A DNA stretch of 39,595 bases from Trichinella spiralis (lineage: Eukaryota > Nematoda > Enoplea > Trichinellida > Trichinellidae): NCBI GenBank assembly GCA_000181795.3, contig CM012953.1:1391859-1431453 (forward strand), read 5' to 3'. How positions within the stretch are numbered: position 1 is the first letter of the stretch; every line of letters begins with the position of its first letter. The translations under genes and the position numbers were made by a program. The notes beneath the pieces are model-generated. The model was not told where the DNA came from. It did not search any database and saw only the letters and a program-made list of their open reading frames with translations. Positions 23,060 through 33,231 of the stretch are shown piece by piece.

Positions 23060-25469
23060 TTTTGGTGCCACAAGCCGGGAGCAAAACCGAGTGCTCCAAG
23101 ACGATCAATGCAAAGATGCTGTGAACTGGTAATTGCAGAGAATGAAAGAGGAAATGACCAAAAAGATTGAAGAACTTACGAAGAAGTTGGATTGCACGAA
23201 ATAACGTGTGAATGATTTGATGATAGAAATCCAGCATCATTGTGCTGAGAATGCCGAGATTGAGAGAATTGAAGTCATGGTGGCAGAAATGGACAGAAGA
23301 TTCTGCCTCGCTGAAGACCTGCAGTCGTCATATGAAGACCTTTTGAACGAAGATGACTTAGCCACAAAAGTGCAAGAATGGAATGCCTTTCACTTCACCG
23401 TGATGGATGCTCGAGCTACTTTCCACGGTTATAAATAAAAGATCATGAAGCCATCTGTTACAGAAACTACTTAACGGAAGGCAGCAGGTGGAGAAGGAAA
23501 GGAGCTTTGCAATTTGAGAATTCCAAAGTGGCAATTAACTAACTCCCTTTGACGGTGTCACAATGCAGTTCGGTGGATTCTGGTATCAGTTCCAATCCAG
23601 CGTCCATTCTCAAACTGACTTAAATGACATCGAGAAATTTATGTGTTTACGATCGAGCTTGAAGGGACCAGCTTTGGATGTAATCAGTGGATCCTCCACA
23701 ACTGCAACGAATTATCCCGAAGCAGTGAAGACTTTACGAGAACGATTTGATAGAGCGGACTTGATCATCCAGCATCACATCATCCAAATAGCAGATATAA
23801 AGAAGGTAACTGAATCGTCCGCACCGGGATTACGAAGACTATGACAAGATAATGCTGCACTTGAGAGCGTTGAGAGCAATGGGCAAAGATCATCACCAGC
23901 CAACTGACAACAACCGAGATTTTCTTATCTTTGTTTCAAAAGGCCATGCCATCAGAAGTGAATAGAAAATGGGAAGAGTTGATCGAATCAAACACCGGCA
24001 TATCAGCGAATCTGGAGAGTTTTTTAGAATTTGTTCGCAGACAGATTGACATAGACGAGAAGGTAACCTTTACGAAAGGAATCAAGTCTACCGGTGTGGA
24101 GAAGTGCTCAACAACAACAACAACCATCCACGGAAATCGATCTAAAGGAATGCCCAGTAAGTATACGACATCAGCGTTACAGGTTAGCACCAGAGAAAGA
24201 ACTAGCTGTCAACTCTGCCATAAATTCCATGAGATTTCTGCCTGCACACAGTTTTTGGCGATTGACGTCGACGAATGTTGGAGAATCGCTAAACGTTTAG
24301 GACTGTGCCTTAGTTGTTTGAAGAAAGGACATCGCAAGATAGATTGCGTCGCTAGTCGAAAAACAGCTACGGGCCAAGCAACTATTCATGATTTGTTGAA
24401 CAAGAAAGATACCGAAGGTAAGAAGACCGATGAAGAAACAGAAGAGAATATAACGAGAGTGTTTGAAAATAATGATGGAAGTTCAAGCTATTTGAACGGA
24501 AACTTACAGATTGCACAAGCAGTAATCTGTTCAGAGAATGGAAATAGAAGGATAGTTGATTGTATTTTGGATAGTGGAGCGCAACGCTCATTCGTGAAAA
24601 AAGAAATAGTTGAGAGTCTGGGACTCAGCGGCCCCAAGGAACATATCACCATTTCCACTCTTAACCAGCCTCGTGAACACCACAAACTGATGCAGGTAGA
24701 ACTACCCTTGAAAGGAATCGAAAATGATAATTTCTGTGTCATCAATGCTTTGTGTGTTTCACACATCTGCGACAAAGTTCCTCCGAACCCCCCGATGGAA
24801 GAATATGAACATCTAAAAGGTTTGAAGTTGGCGGATCAATTTTCACGAGAAGAGGTAGAAATTGACCTGCTGATCAGAGTTGATCACTATTACGATATCG
24901 TCTTGAATGAAATTAAAAGAGTGGACAAATCGAAACCGACAGCAGTGAAAACGATATTCGGCTGGGTCATTTGTGGAAAGAACATCCCTCAGAATCGAAC
25001 ACACCTTTTACACTGTCAAGTGGATGAAGAGTGTAAATGCGAATGTGACATCATTAAGAAGTTTTGGAAACTAGAAGCACTGGGAATCGAAATTCAAAAC
25101 GAATTCGAAGTGAACGACATCTTAAAACGATACAAGGACGAAGTCAAGTTTGATGGAGAACGACATGCGGTGAAATTGCCGTGGAAAACGCCAGAAGTAC
25201 GAATACCGAATAATTACGAACAAGCAGAGCGAAGATTACAGCGGTTGGAGAAAAGGCTAAGCAGTAACAACGAACGAGCGAAGGAATATGATGAAGTGAT
25301 TAAGAATTATATGGATCGAAGAGGCAAAAAACAAAGATGGGATACCAGGGAAGACATGGTATCTACCACATCATGCAGTTTATCGGGACGATAAGACGAC
25401 AGCGAGGTGTAGAATCGTCTTTGATGCATCAGCTAAATATCACCTCGTTGAATGATTTCTTAGAATCAG

Positions 25470-26778
25470 GACCACCTTCGACGTCCATCACTGACAATGG
25501 CCGGTTCGAGCTGGACGAGGTTCGCCACTGGCCGCGTGATCACATTGGTCGACGTCCGGATCCTGTCCGATCTCGCGATGCCATCGCCGCCTGAGAGCTG
25601 TTCCGTGATCACACGGATCGGGCACTGGGTTCCTCCAGGATCAGCACCAAGTCGTTCACCTGCGGGCCGGCTGGGTAAGTTCTCCATTTCTGTCGTTGCA
25701 TCAACTCCGACAGGTTTTCTCTTCTCCATCTTCGCCACCATTTCGCGAGGAGCTGCTGACGGTAACGCCGTCGGTGGTTCCATTGCAGGGGATCACGTAC
25801 GTGCAGCCGGTCACTAATTGAAACGGCGACAAAGGGTGGCGTTCGTGGCTTTCATCTCCCACGAATGTGAGTGGTCTGGCATTGAGGTAGGCTTCTACCT
25901 CACAAAGAGTTGTCCGGAGTTCTTCTTCATCGAGCAACCCCTTCCTGAGGATCTTCCGCAACGACTCCTTGATCGAGCAGACGAGGGGTTCCCAATAGCC
26001 TACCAGTTCACGCTGCACTCGGTCCACATCCACGAGTCGCCAGAGTTGTCTCAACTCTGACGCGGTGGCTTTGAAAGAGCGGAAATTATCCGACTGCATA
26101 ATCTCCGGTCTTCCTCGCCGGGCGATGAACCGTCGGAGCGCTTGCATCACTCTGGCAGTCGTCATCTGCGAGACCAGCTCCAGGTGCACAGCCCGGGATG
26201 CCATGCATGTGAACTGGCACACGTAGCACTTGGAAGTGACTTTCCTTCCAACGCGGGTGAGCAATGGTCCCGCAAAGTCCATCCCAGTGTGGGCGAATGC
26301 AGCGGCTTCGACCACGACTAGATGGCAAGGCCGCCATTCTCGGCTGGGTCGGTCTGGCCATTGCACGCCTGCAAGCAAAACAGTTCCAGATTGCCTTCTT
26401 CACTTGGGCGCGTCCCTTCAGCGCCCAATATTGCTGTCTCAGAGCTGCCAGCGTATGCGTGGTCCCAGCGTGTAGTTGCCGCGCGTGGCAGCGTCTGATC
26501 AGTATCAGCGTGGTCTCCAGGCAGGATCACTGGGTGTTTCATGTGTGTTGACAATTCAGAGTTTTCCAATCTTCCACCCACCCGCAGAAATCCCTCTTCA
26601 TCCACGAAAGGGTGCAGCCAACTGAGCCGACTGGTCGCGACGACACGCCCCTACCGCGACAACGCCTGGAATTCTGAACTGAAGGCTTCCATTTGGGCCA
26701 TTCGCCATGCGAACTTCGAGGCATCGTTCAAGTCCGTCCGATGATGGACACACGTCTGGAAACGGTCCCAGAAATGAC
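25470..26778 (-). mobile_element. inverted GC-rich Pao/BEL fragment (RT-integrase linker and integrase)
   Basis: Fossil. On the minus strand, 26800-26318 carries the Pao linker ([19 protein letters not shown]) and 26378-25701 the integrase (HTGMDFAGPLL, ...RFIARRGRPEIMQSDN, YLNARPL). Base composition is clearly richer in G+C than the surrounding element, so it belongs to another Pao lineage. It directly abuts the 3' LTR on the right and the truncated RT of the host element on the left, with no LTRs of its own. Confidence 0.8.
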
Positions 26779-27257
26779 TGACGAAAAATAGGAGGATAAT
26801 AAAGATTTGATTTCATCGATTATTGTTCAAGTGTTCAGTGCAGTCGTTACTGTCGCTACAGTCACCGTGTAAGGTAACGATGGTACAGTTGTACGTTTGT
26901 TTGTGATCACTGATTGCATAATAAACTACATAAACAAAGACGATCGTATACTTCTTGCTTGAAGCAAGGAGTTCGCGTAAAGACGGAACTTGTTTGATTC
27001 CTGTATACAGTGTTGATACTGTGTGTGAAAACAGGAACCACAAGAAAACCGAGAAAAATGATTTGATCAGTATCAGCGGAAGGAAAGACGCTGATACCCG
27101 ATACGGACGTTGAAGTAGTACGAATTGAAACTACTTGATTTACCGCCCAGGGTAGTGAACGATTTCGAGCGCATCTGAATTCTGAATTGCCGCTCTGATA
27201 CTAGATAGAAGAACCTGACGATCGATTATTCAACCCGATTTTGGAACCCGTATTACA
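26779..27257 (+). repeat. 3' LTR of the Pao/BEL element
   Basis: A 479-bp partner of 22584-23059 with the same ends (tgacgaaaaat... to ...ttaca); differences are scattered substitutions and a few short indels. Confidence 0.9.
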
Positions 27258-28488
27258 AAATCATTAGCTATAGAATGAGAAAATTATGATACGCGTGCTT
27301 ATTCTGTTATACCGAACAATAAACTTTGCTGAGTATAAATGGCTGTTATGGCTGATGATAGACCCAAAGCGACCAGGAGCACGCCCGTTGTTCACTTAAG
27401 AACTATATATTGCGAGCAGTACATCTCGTGGACCTCAGCAAAATGATGCACTTAACCAAGTTATGCACTCATCCAAATGTGCACTTCGCCATTATTTTAC
27501 CGTATAATTGTCTACAGGAACTTTTGTTAAGCCAAAATCTTGTGTACTTATCGTAATGTATAAATGAGCACTTAACAAAGTTCGTTTGTAATTGAATAAT
27601 ATTTGTGTAATGGAGATACAAACTTTAAGTGCTTGAAATGCGTACTGAGTTAATTTATTGCCTTTGATGAAAATCAAAAGGGAAAATGAAGTAAAAGCAT
27701 TTTTGTATTTTTTGTTTTTGATTGATAAAGCATGCGATTTCATTTCATCTCTTAGTTTTCTCAAAACAAAGCTACGAGATGAACAGAGATGACTTGCTTT
27801 ATTGGAAGCAAATAAAATGTTTTCGTTTGTGAATGGCTACCGTTTCTGAAAATGCTGTTACAGTTAGATAACTTAAAAGCTTTCCGTTGAGAATGTTCTT
27901 CGTAAATAAGTAGACCTGATTTATTACTGCCGGCGGGAGAACATTAACAAACCCATTATGTCTCATTGTCATCCCCATAAATGGCTACTAACTTCGTCAA
28001 AAGTTATGACTAATAATATATTTATTGCTGTACTTTTTACAAGACGCTAATCTCAACGCAGGCGAGAATTCATGATTTTCAAAGTACTGGTTCGGTTTTT
28101 GAATTGATAAATTATTGTAGTATATCGCGAATACTGAATGTTTTCCAGAACTTATGAATGATTCTGTTTTACCTCAAAATTTTCCTTCACTTCAAATGAA
28201 AACTAACTAATAACGGCTGCGATCATGACAGCAATCTAGAGATGATTCTTCTGTAAGACAGCTTTCTTCCTTCAGAGCTTTCAAATATTTAGAAATTAAG
28301 CTGACTTACTAAGATATGAGATCTAATGCTTATTCCACCTATGAAGCGTTTACTGTCTAAATCATTGTCTCAAAACTGGAAGACTACTGACTGTTTCTTT
28401 TAACAACCAGTAAAGTAAAAAGATCAGGGGAACTTTTTTTTATAATCTGTATAAACTTAATAATTTGTGATAAAAAAATTTTACAACT
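27258..28488. other. intergenic AT-rich stretch
   Basis: No gene recognised between the Pao element and the solo LTR. A short frame on the minus strand (27492-27764) has no coding character that I can support. Confidence 0.5.
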
Positions 28489-28900
28489 TGTAACAAGCCG
28501 CTCTCTCGGGCGGACTCGTTCGGCATCCCAACCGGGTTATTAGCACAGTCGTCACTAGGCGACGACGGGCCGATGTCGACCGGCGGGTTTCTCTGCGCGG
28601 TCATATCCTCCGCTTGGCATCCGCAAGCTCGGCTCCCCTTTCTTCCGGGTTCGCGCTTTCCCAGTAACGTTATCGAAATCAAAAGATAGGTAAGGAACAG
28701 TATTCATTAGCAACTCCGAACAAGGACTGTCACCGATTCGTCACAGTAAGATTACAGCACCAACAACTCGCTCCCTCCAACCGGCGCACTACCATAACTC
28801 TCCTTCGATCTTCAAGTATGTACCCTTACTGTAGCTTCATCCCTCTTCCACTTCGTTGTCCGGACAAATACAGTTGTTAGTTCAGTCCGTGTCCGTTACA
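28489..28900 (-). mobile_element. solo LTR, probably of a Ty3/Gypsy-like element
   Basis: Fossil. A 412-bp GC-richer island starting tgtaac and ending gttaca (6-bp inverted ends, TG...CA), flanked by the same 4 bases, aact, at 28485-28488 and 28901-28904. No internal element sequence is present, which is what LTR-LTR recombination leaves. The orientation is a guess and the family is inferred only from ends and target duplication size. Confidence 0.6.
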
Positions 28901-28904
28901 AACT

Positions 28905-29522
28905 TTTATAAAAGCTCATCATAAATTAATGATTAAAAACTTTTTATCCATAAGTGTCATGAACATCTGCGTGTTGTTTATGTGAAGTATACAGTAACAC
29001 TAACAAAACTTGAATTATTTTTGTAATTTTTGTTTTTTATTTAAAATTTTTACTACCTCAACCTTATAGTTTTAAATTCATATGTAAGCAAAGAGATTTT
29101 ACGCATTTTAAAAATGAAAATGAAAATTCCGCTCCAAAAACACAAATTTTATTTCATTATATTTTAAAATTTGCAATTCAATGAGTACTGTTTTTTATGT
29201 AGTTCTATATCAACCGGCATACAAAGCTCAAGTGTCTGAGTCATATAATTTTACAGGGACAGTTTTTAAAAATGTGTTATAAACTTATTTAATTTAGAAT
29301 TATTTATACAATATTAACTTTATTTGACCTTCATTATGTAAAAACTACAGTATGAAATTAATTAAAATTGTGGGAACTAAAGGTTTAGAGATCTAAAAGA
29401 GTGATATAAGTGTTAGTCTTGGTATTTTCTGTAAATTATATTTGTAAGTTTTGAATGAATTATGAATTTTAAAAGTTTTTTATACTATTATTGTACTGAT
29501 TCAGTTATTTGTACGTGATTAG
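28905..29522. other. intergenic stretch, promoter side of the RPA3-like gene
   Basis: AT-rich with no coding signal. The AG directly before the RPA3-like ATG (gtacgtgattag|atg) could be a leader or trans-splice acceptor. Confidence 0.4.
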
Positions 29523-29873
29523 ATGGCTGATGAAAGTTGGGATAACGAACCTAAAGTTCGCATAACTCCAACAATGTTGAAATCAGGCCGTTACAATGGG
29601 AAAATTGTCACTTTGTTAGGTCTCATAGATTCATCTGACTTCGCTAATCAATCTGCTATACTGGATATTGGTGAAAGGACAAAGGTGAACGTGAAGTTCA
29701 AGTGTGAAGCAATTGAAGTGGAAAATTGCTACGCTCAACTCGTTTGTTGTGTAGTGAATCCAAAAGAAGTTCAGTGCGTTTATCATACTGTGTTTCCTCC
29801 TGATATGACTGCCAAAATGGATATAGATTCTTATTTACATGCTGTTACTTTATTTAATAATCACATGGGATAA
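29523..29873 (+). CDS. replication protein A 14-kDa subunit (RPA3)-like
   Basis: A 116-aa single-exon OB-fold-size protein; human RPA3 is 121 aa. RPA3 holds together the RPA trimer that coats single-stranded DNA in replication and repair. It shows the family layout: an early RITPTMLKSGRYNGKIVTLLG segment (compare RINAGML...K.V...G in RPA3), a central beta-rich part, and a C-terminal helix DIDSYLHAVTLFNNHMG resembling D..LYNEAV.....F of RPA3, ending at about the same length. Resemblance is moderate, so another small OB-fold protein is possible. It has no introns; an AATAAA lies near 30096. Confidence 0.65.
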   Translation: MADESWDNEPKVRITPTMLKSGRYNGKIVTLLGLIDSSDFANQSAILDIGERTKVNVKFKCEAIEVENCYAQLVCCVVNPKEVQCVYHTVFPPDMTAKMDIDSYLHAVTLFNNHMG

Positions 29874-30339
29874 CTGTTTTAAAAATATTTTTCAAGATTT
29901 GCTTTTGGTATTCTGCATTTCTATTACTAATCTTATGTTTAACTACCTCCATATTCTTTTAAGTAATTATTTTTATATTTATGGTAAAGTTGTTTAAGGT
30001 GAACATGTATTTTCTTATTCTCAGTGAACCAGTGGTGAATGATATATTAAGCATGTATATATATTATCAATTACTATTTAGTTTTTTTTAAACGAATAAA
30101 ATCTTATAACAAAATCAACAAAGGCATTGGAGAAAATATTATGTTGAATAATTGTGCAGCTTTTTTAAGAAAATTTTAATTACACTGTTTTTTAATAAAT
30201 AAACTTTAATTTAAATATAAATTCAATAAAGTGTGTGAACTTGAAAAACAAACTGCAATTACAATTAGAGAACGAATATTCAACTAATTATTGGAGAAAG
30301 AATATGTAATCAAATATGAAGCAAATATCACGCAGCAGT
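29874..30339. other. 3' flank of the RPA3-like gene
   Basis: AT-rich, with two or more AATAAA hexamers; no other feature seen. Confidence 0.4.
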
Positions 30340-30600
30340 CAGTGAAATTTAAATGAAAATGAATTTAAATGATTCATTAAAATGAAGGATTGAGGTGAGA
30401 CAATCAAGAAGTATTTGATATAATGAAGACTCAAAGGATAAAACCTGAAAGAACATTTTAAATAAATATTCATTTACTAAGGAGCCCTGTTTTAATTAAC
30501 AATTACGCTACTAAACTTGAAGCTGATTTGATAAATTGAGCTGCTTCTGAACCTTGGAATACATTTTGTCATATGAACAAGCCATATGCTGTACATATAT
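30340..30600 (+). pseudogene. decayed DNase II-like exon
   Basis: This stretch aligns base by base with exon 5 of the complete DNase II-like gene (34710-34936), for example gactcaaagg, agccctg, gaagctgatttg, and ending ccatatgct before a GT. It covers the segment around the second active-site motif (D-H-S-K-W in true DNase II), but the frame is not maintained and a stop stands where the Trp should be. No other exons were found beside it, so it is an isolated paralogue remnant. Confidence 0.75.
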
Positions 30601-30624
30601 GGAAAAATTTTATTTATCGAAATA

Positions 30625-30894
30625 TTATTTATGTTTGTTGTGTTTTGCCCGGTTGTTGTACATTGTGCTGCATACCCGTTTATCAAGTGGGAATAAGCCA
30701 CTCATGATTATATGGCTCTGCAATGCACTCATGATTATATGGCAATGCTTCTTCGTCATAGATGGCCGGGATGAATTTGGTTTCTTTGGCACTTCTTTTT
30801 TTAACACTGCCTTCTTATCCATTTTGTATACCAAGTGCTCATCATTGTCCGTGCTGCTTTTGATGTGATCTTCTTGCTTGATCACAGCTGTCAC
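30625..30894 (-). repeat. dispersed repeat copy A (unknown family)
   Basis: The minus-strand frame (89 aa) contains EHLVYKMDKKAV and SSRPSMTKK. The same wording, EHLAYKLEKKAV and PSCPSMTKK split over two frames, occurs on the plus strand at about 36060-36165. The product is unknown. A 16-base direct repeat (actcatgattatatgg) sits at 30700 and 30727. Confidence 0.5.
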
Positions 30895-31466
30895 ATCCAG
30901 GTTTGTTTACATGGCACCCTTGCAGCTTTCTTTGTCGTATACCAGAACAAACTAATTGTTAATAACAAGGAACACATTCTTAACATTCAGGACATGCTTT
31001 GGAACATTTCCAGTATTTCTTCTGCTATCTGTATGCTTCATAAACAAGGTACATACTACCCTGTATGTTTTCTGCATCAACATCACTGCAAGAACAGTAT
31101 GATAACAGAATGATTGAAAACCAAACAACTAGAAAACAGTTATTCTTATAATACTGTGTCAAAATAAATTTTTAAATAAACTATTTTCAATATTAATATC
31201 CAGTAACAAAACAAAGCAAAACATCAAAACGAATTAGCTAGCAACATTGAACATTTTTATTTAAACACTTTCTTAGCATTCAACAGATAAAATTTTCATT
31301 CCACCTTACAGTCTAAAAGAGTTTAGAAATATTTTTCATTTTATAAATCAAATTGTACATAAAAGAATAGTTCAGTTTTGCAAACTATAATATAATAAAT
31401 AATTTGAAATTTCAGTATTTTCTTGAACAACATGAAGAAGTTCAATAATAATGTAGATGATTTATT
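30895..31466. other. intergenic stretch
   Basis: Continues from the repeat copy into AT-rich DNA that should hold the 3' UTR of the leftward REEP-like gene. No coding region supported. Confidence 0.4.
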
Positions 31467-32030
31467 TCACTGGCAGTTGTTCGGTTGAGATGAGATTGGT
31501 GGGAAAATTATTCCATGCAGCACCGCAGCACCACTGCAACTTGGCATGAACAACCAAAGAAAGAAAACACATTTGAGCAGCCAATATACTGTATTAATGT
31601 AGCTAATGGAGTAAACAAAAAAATCAACAATTGCAAATAAGCCAAAAATAATCCAGTACAATAATAAGCATTGATATGAAGTATTTTTTTCAGTTGATTT
31701 AACTTTTTCCAAACTTTTCACCGCTGGATAAGCAAAACAGATCGAATTGCACAGCAGTTCCGCACTTTCACTGAATAGCAAAAACAAAGTAATCACAGAT
31801 GCTAACAAAGTTGCAGCTTCACAACGATTTCGTCCAGTTTTTTCTTCAATTTTATTAAAAACTTTCCCAACAAATGTTTTATTATCACTGATGATATCAA
31901 AAAGATCGAAAAAAATTCCTTGAACAGCTGTTGCAAATTTCAAGAAGTATAAAATATAGATACCCACTTCGACCATAGTTATCAAAATATTATTAAATTT
32001 TCTTTTCCTTTTCTCATAATTTAAATTCAA
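31467..32030 (-). CDS. REEP5/6-like (TB2/DP1/HVA22, Yop1 family) ER-shaping membrane protein
   Basis: A 187-aa intronless frame. Family members curve ER tubules with paired hairpins. Residues ~51-187 follow REEP5: KVFNKIEEKTGRNR (compare LLAKLEAKTGVNR), LLCNSICFAYPAVKSLEKV (LLCNLIGFGYPAYISIKAI), YWIIFGLFAIVDFF (YWVVYGVFSIAEFF), YWLLKCVFFLWLFMPS (YYMLKCGFLLWCMAPS), and a GIIFPPI end like RIIRPF. It has four hydrophobic hairpin arms and a short polar C-tail without the microtubule-binding extension of REEP1-4. The start at 32030 gives a basic N-terminus of ~18 residues; Met19 (MVEVGIYILYFL) is an alternative start. Confidence 0.85.
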   Translation of the reverse strand: MNLNYEKRKRKFNNILITMVEVGIYILYFLKFATAVQGIFFDLFDIISDNKTFVGKVFNKIEEKTGRNRCEAATLLASVITLFLLFSESAELLCNSICFAYPAVKSLEKVKSTEKNTSYQCLLLYWIIFGLFAIVDFFVYSISYINTVYWLLKCVFFLWLFMPSCSGAAVLHGIIFPPISSQPNNCQ

Positions 32031-32222
32031 AATTGTTTAAACAACTTCAACGCACAGTTTAAAATTTTAAACGTCGAAAATTGCTCAGCGCTTATAGTTT
32101 AAAGTAATTTCAATTTTAATTTCAACCAACGTTTGCAAATACAATTCTGTTTTCAAGAATTAAATTTATAAATTTATCAAACAATTTCTTTACTTCTGAG
32201 ATTCTTCTTCTTCAGCAAATTC

Positions 32223-32450
32223 CTAAATTACACTTGTCCTTTCATACTTCAACTCCTGTTTGGCTTTCTGCAATTTCTCTTTCATTAATAACAAAGCAAA
32301 TGTAAAAAAACATATAACGCAATAATGATACACAAAAAATACACATTTCTTACCTAACTTATTGTTAATAAAATCAATCAAATATAACAATAGATAAAAA
32401 TAACACAAACATTCTTACACACTAACTTTGTTGTTTCTTTTCTCTGCCAT
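32223..32450 (-). CDS. possible small single-pass membrane protein (hypothetical)
   Basis: A 54-aa candidate. Exon 1, 32450-32421, is MAEKRNNKVS. A 63-base intron, 32420-32358, runs from gtgtaag to aataag. Exon 2, 32357-32223, has a hydrophobic segment (CVFFVYHYCVICFFTFALLL), a charged tail KEKLQKAKQELKYE, and a stop. The layout is like tail- or signal-anchored small ER proteins, but I recognise no family. The donor is weak and the ORF short; the charged heptad-like tail is the main reason to keep it. A short alternative end (EFAEEEESQK) follows after another acceptor-like tag. Confidence 0.3.
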
Positions 32451-33231
32451 ACAATCAGATCTCTTTAATGATTATCTGTAAAGCACCAATTATATGAAAA
32501 ATAAACTTTTATTCTTTGTTGGAACATGAACTATGAATACTAAATTTATATTTTAATCAACAGTTATACATCTTGCAATAATAAAATAAGTAACAAAATG
32601 AAAAATAAACATATTACAAAAAGGCATAAAAACAAATTGGAGTAAAGGAAAAGATGTGGTGAAAGGAAGAACAGGCTGCAGCTGTATTTTGACGACTGTA
32701 TATAAATCAACAGCAGTAATGGCGTGCTCAGCATACATGTTCACTTGAAAGTGTTTGGTATCTCTAATTCATTACATTTCCCAGTTGTTTTGCAATAAAC
32801 TCAAGCTACAACCGCAAACAGTCGAAAAACAAAAGCACTGATTTGTAAAGGAGAAAAATTGAGAGATTAGGGCAAACGGAATTACCGAAAAGTGAGAAAA
32901 ATGCAATGATTTACCTCATCATCGATAGGAACAATTAGCTGCAGGAAGCATACATCATAGTTTTACCTATATGCAACTTCTTCAACAATTATGTAAATTT
33001 CATTTTTCTTCATTCAAATTCAGCTAAATTTATGTGAGATAATTATTAAAAACAAGAATCTTCTAAAAATAAATATTCTTAATAATGACCAATTATAGTA
33101 GATAAATCAAACGGATTTAATAAATAAATCTAATTAGGAATGGCAAACATTTGTAAGAATAAATAAAAATAACCGAATGTTTTGCACGAATAATCTTAAT
33201 CCGTTTAGATAAATCAGAGAGACAAGAGAAG

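Larger units (their letters stand above)
22584..27257 (+). mobile_element. mosaic Pao/BEL LTR element
   Basis: Fossil. Two LTRs in the same orientation bracket about 3.7 kb. Order: 5' LTR, primer-binding-like site (ttggtgccacaagccggg, from about 23061), gag-like frames (23208-23844), a long frame with gag end, zinc-binding Cys/His segment, aspartic-protease-like DSGAQRSF and start of the RT region (23931-25394), then an abrupt change near 25470 to an oppositely oriented GC-rich Pao piece that runs up to the 3' LTR. Family: Pao/BEL by gag (DUF1759-like), protease and linker. It is broken in several places and lacks its own RT core and integrase. LTRs differ by roughly 5-6% by eye, so it is neither brand new nor ancient. 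No convincing target duplication is seen. Confidence 0.85.

Noticed and set aside
22574-27265. Target-site duplication of the mosaic Pao element
   Set aside because: Flanks ttgat and aaatc do not match; no duplication claimed.
28440-28682. 80-aa minus-strand frame in a GC-rich island
   Set aside because: It lies almost wholly inside the solo LTR at 28489-28900 and has no domain; the open frame follows from base composition.
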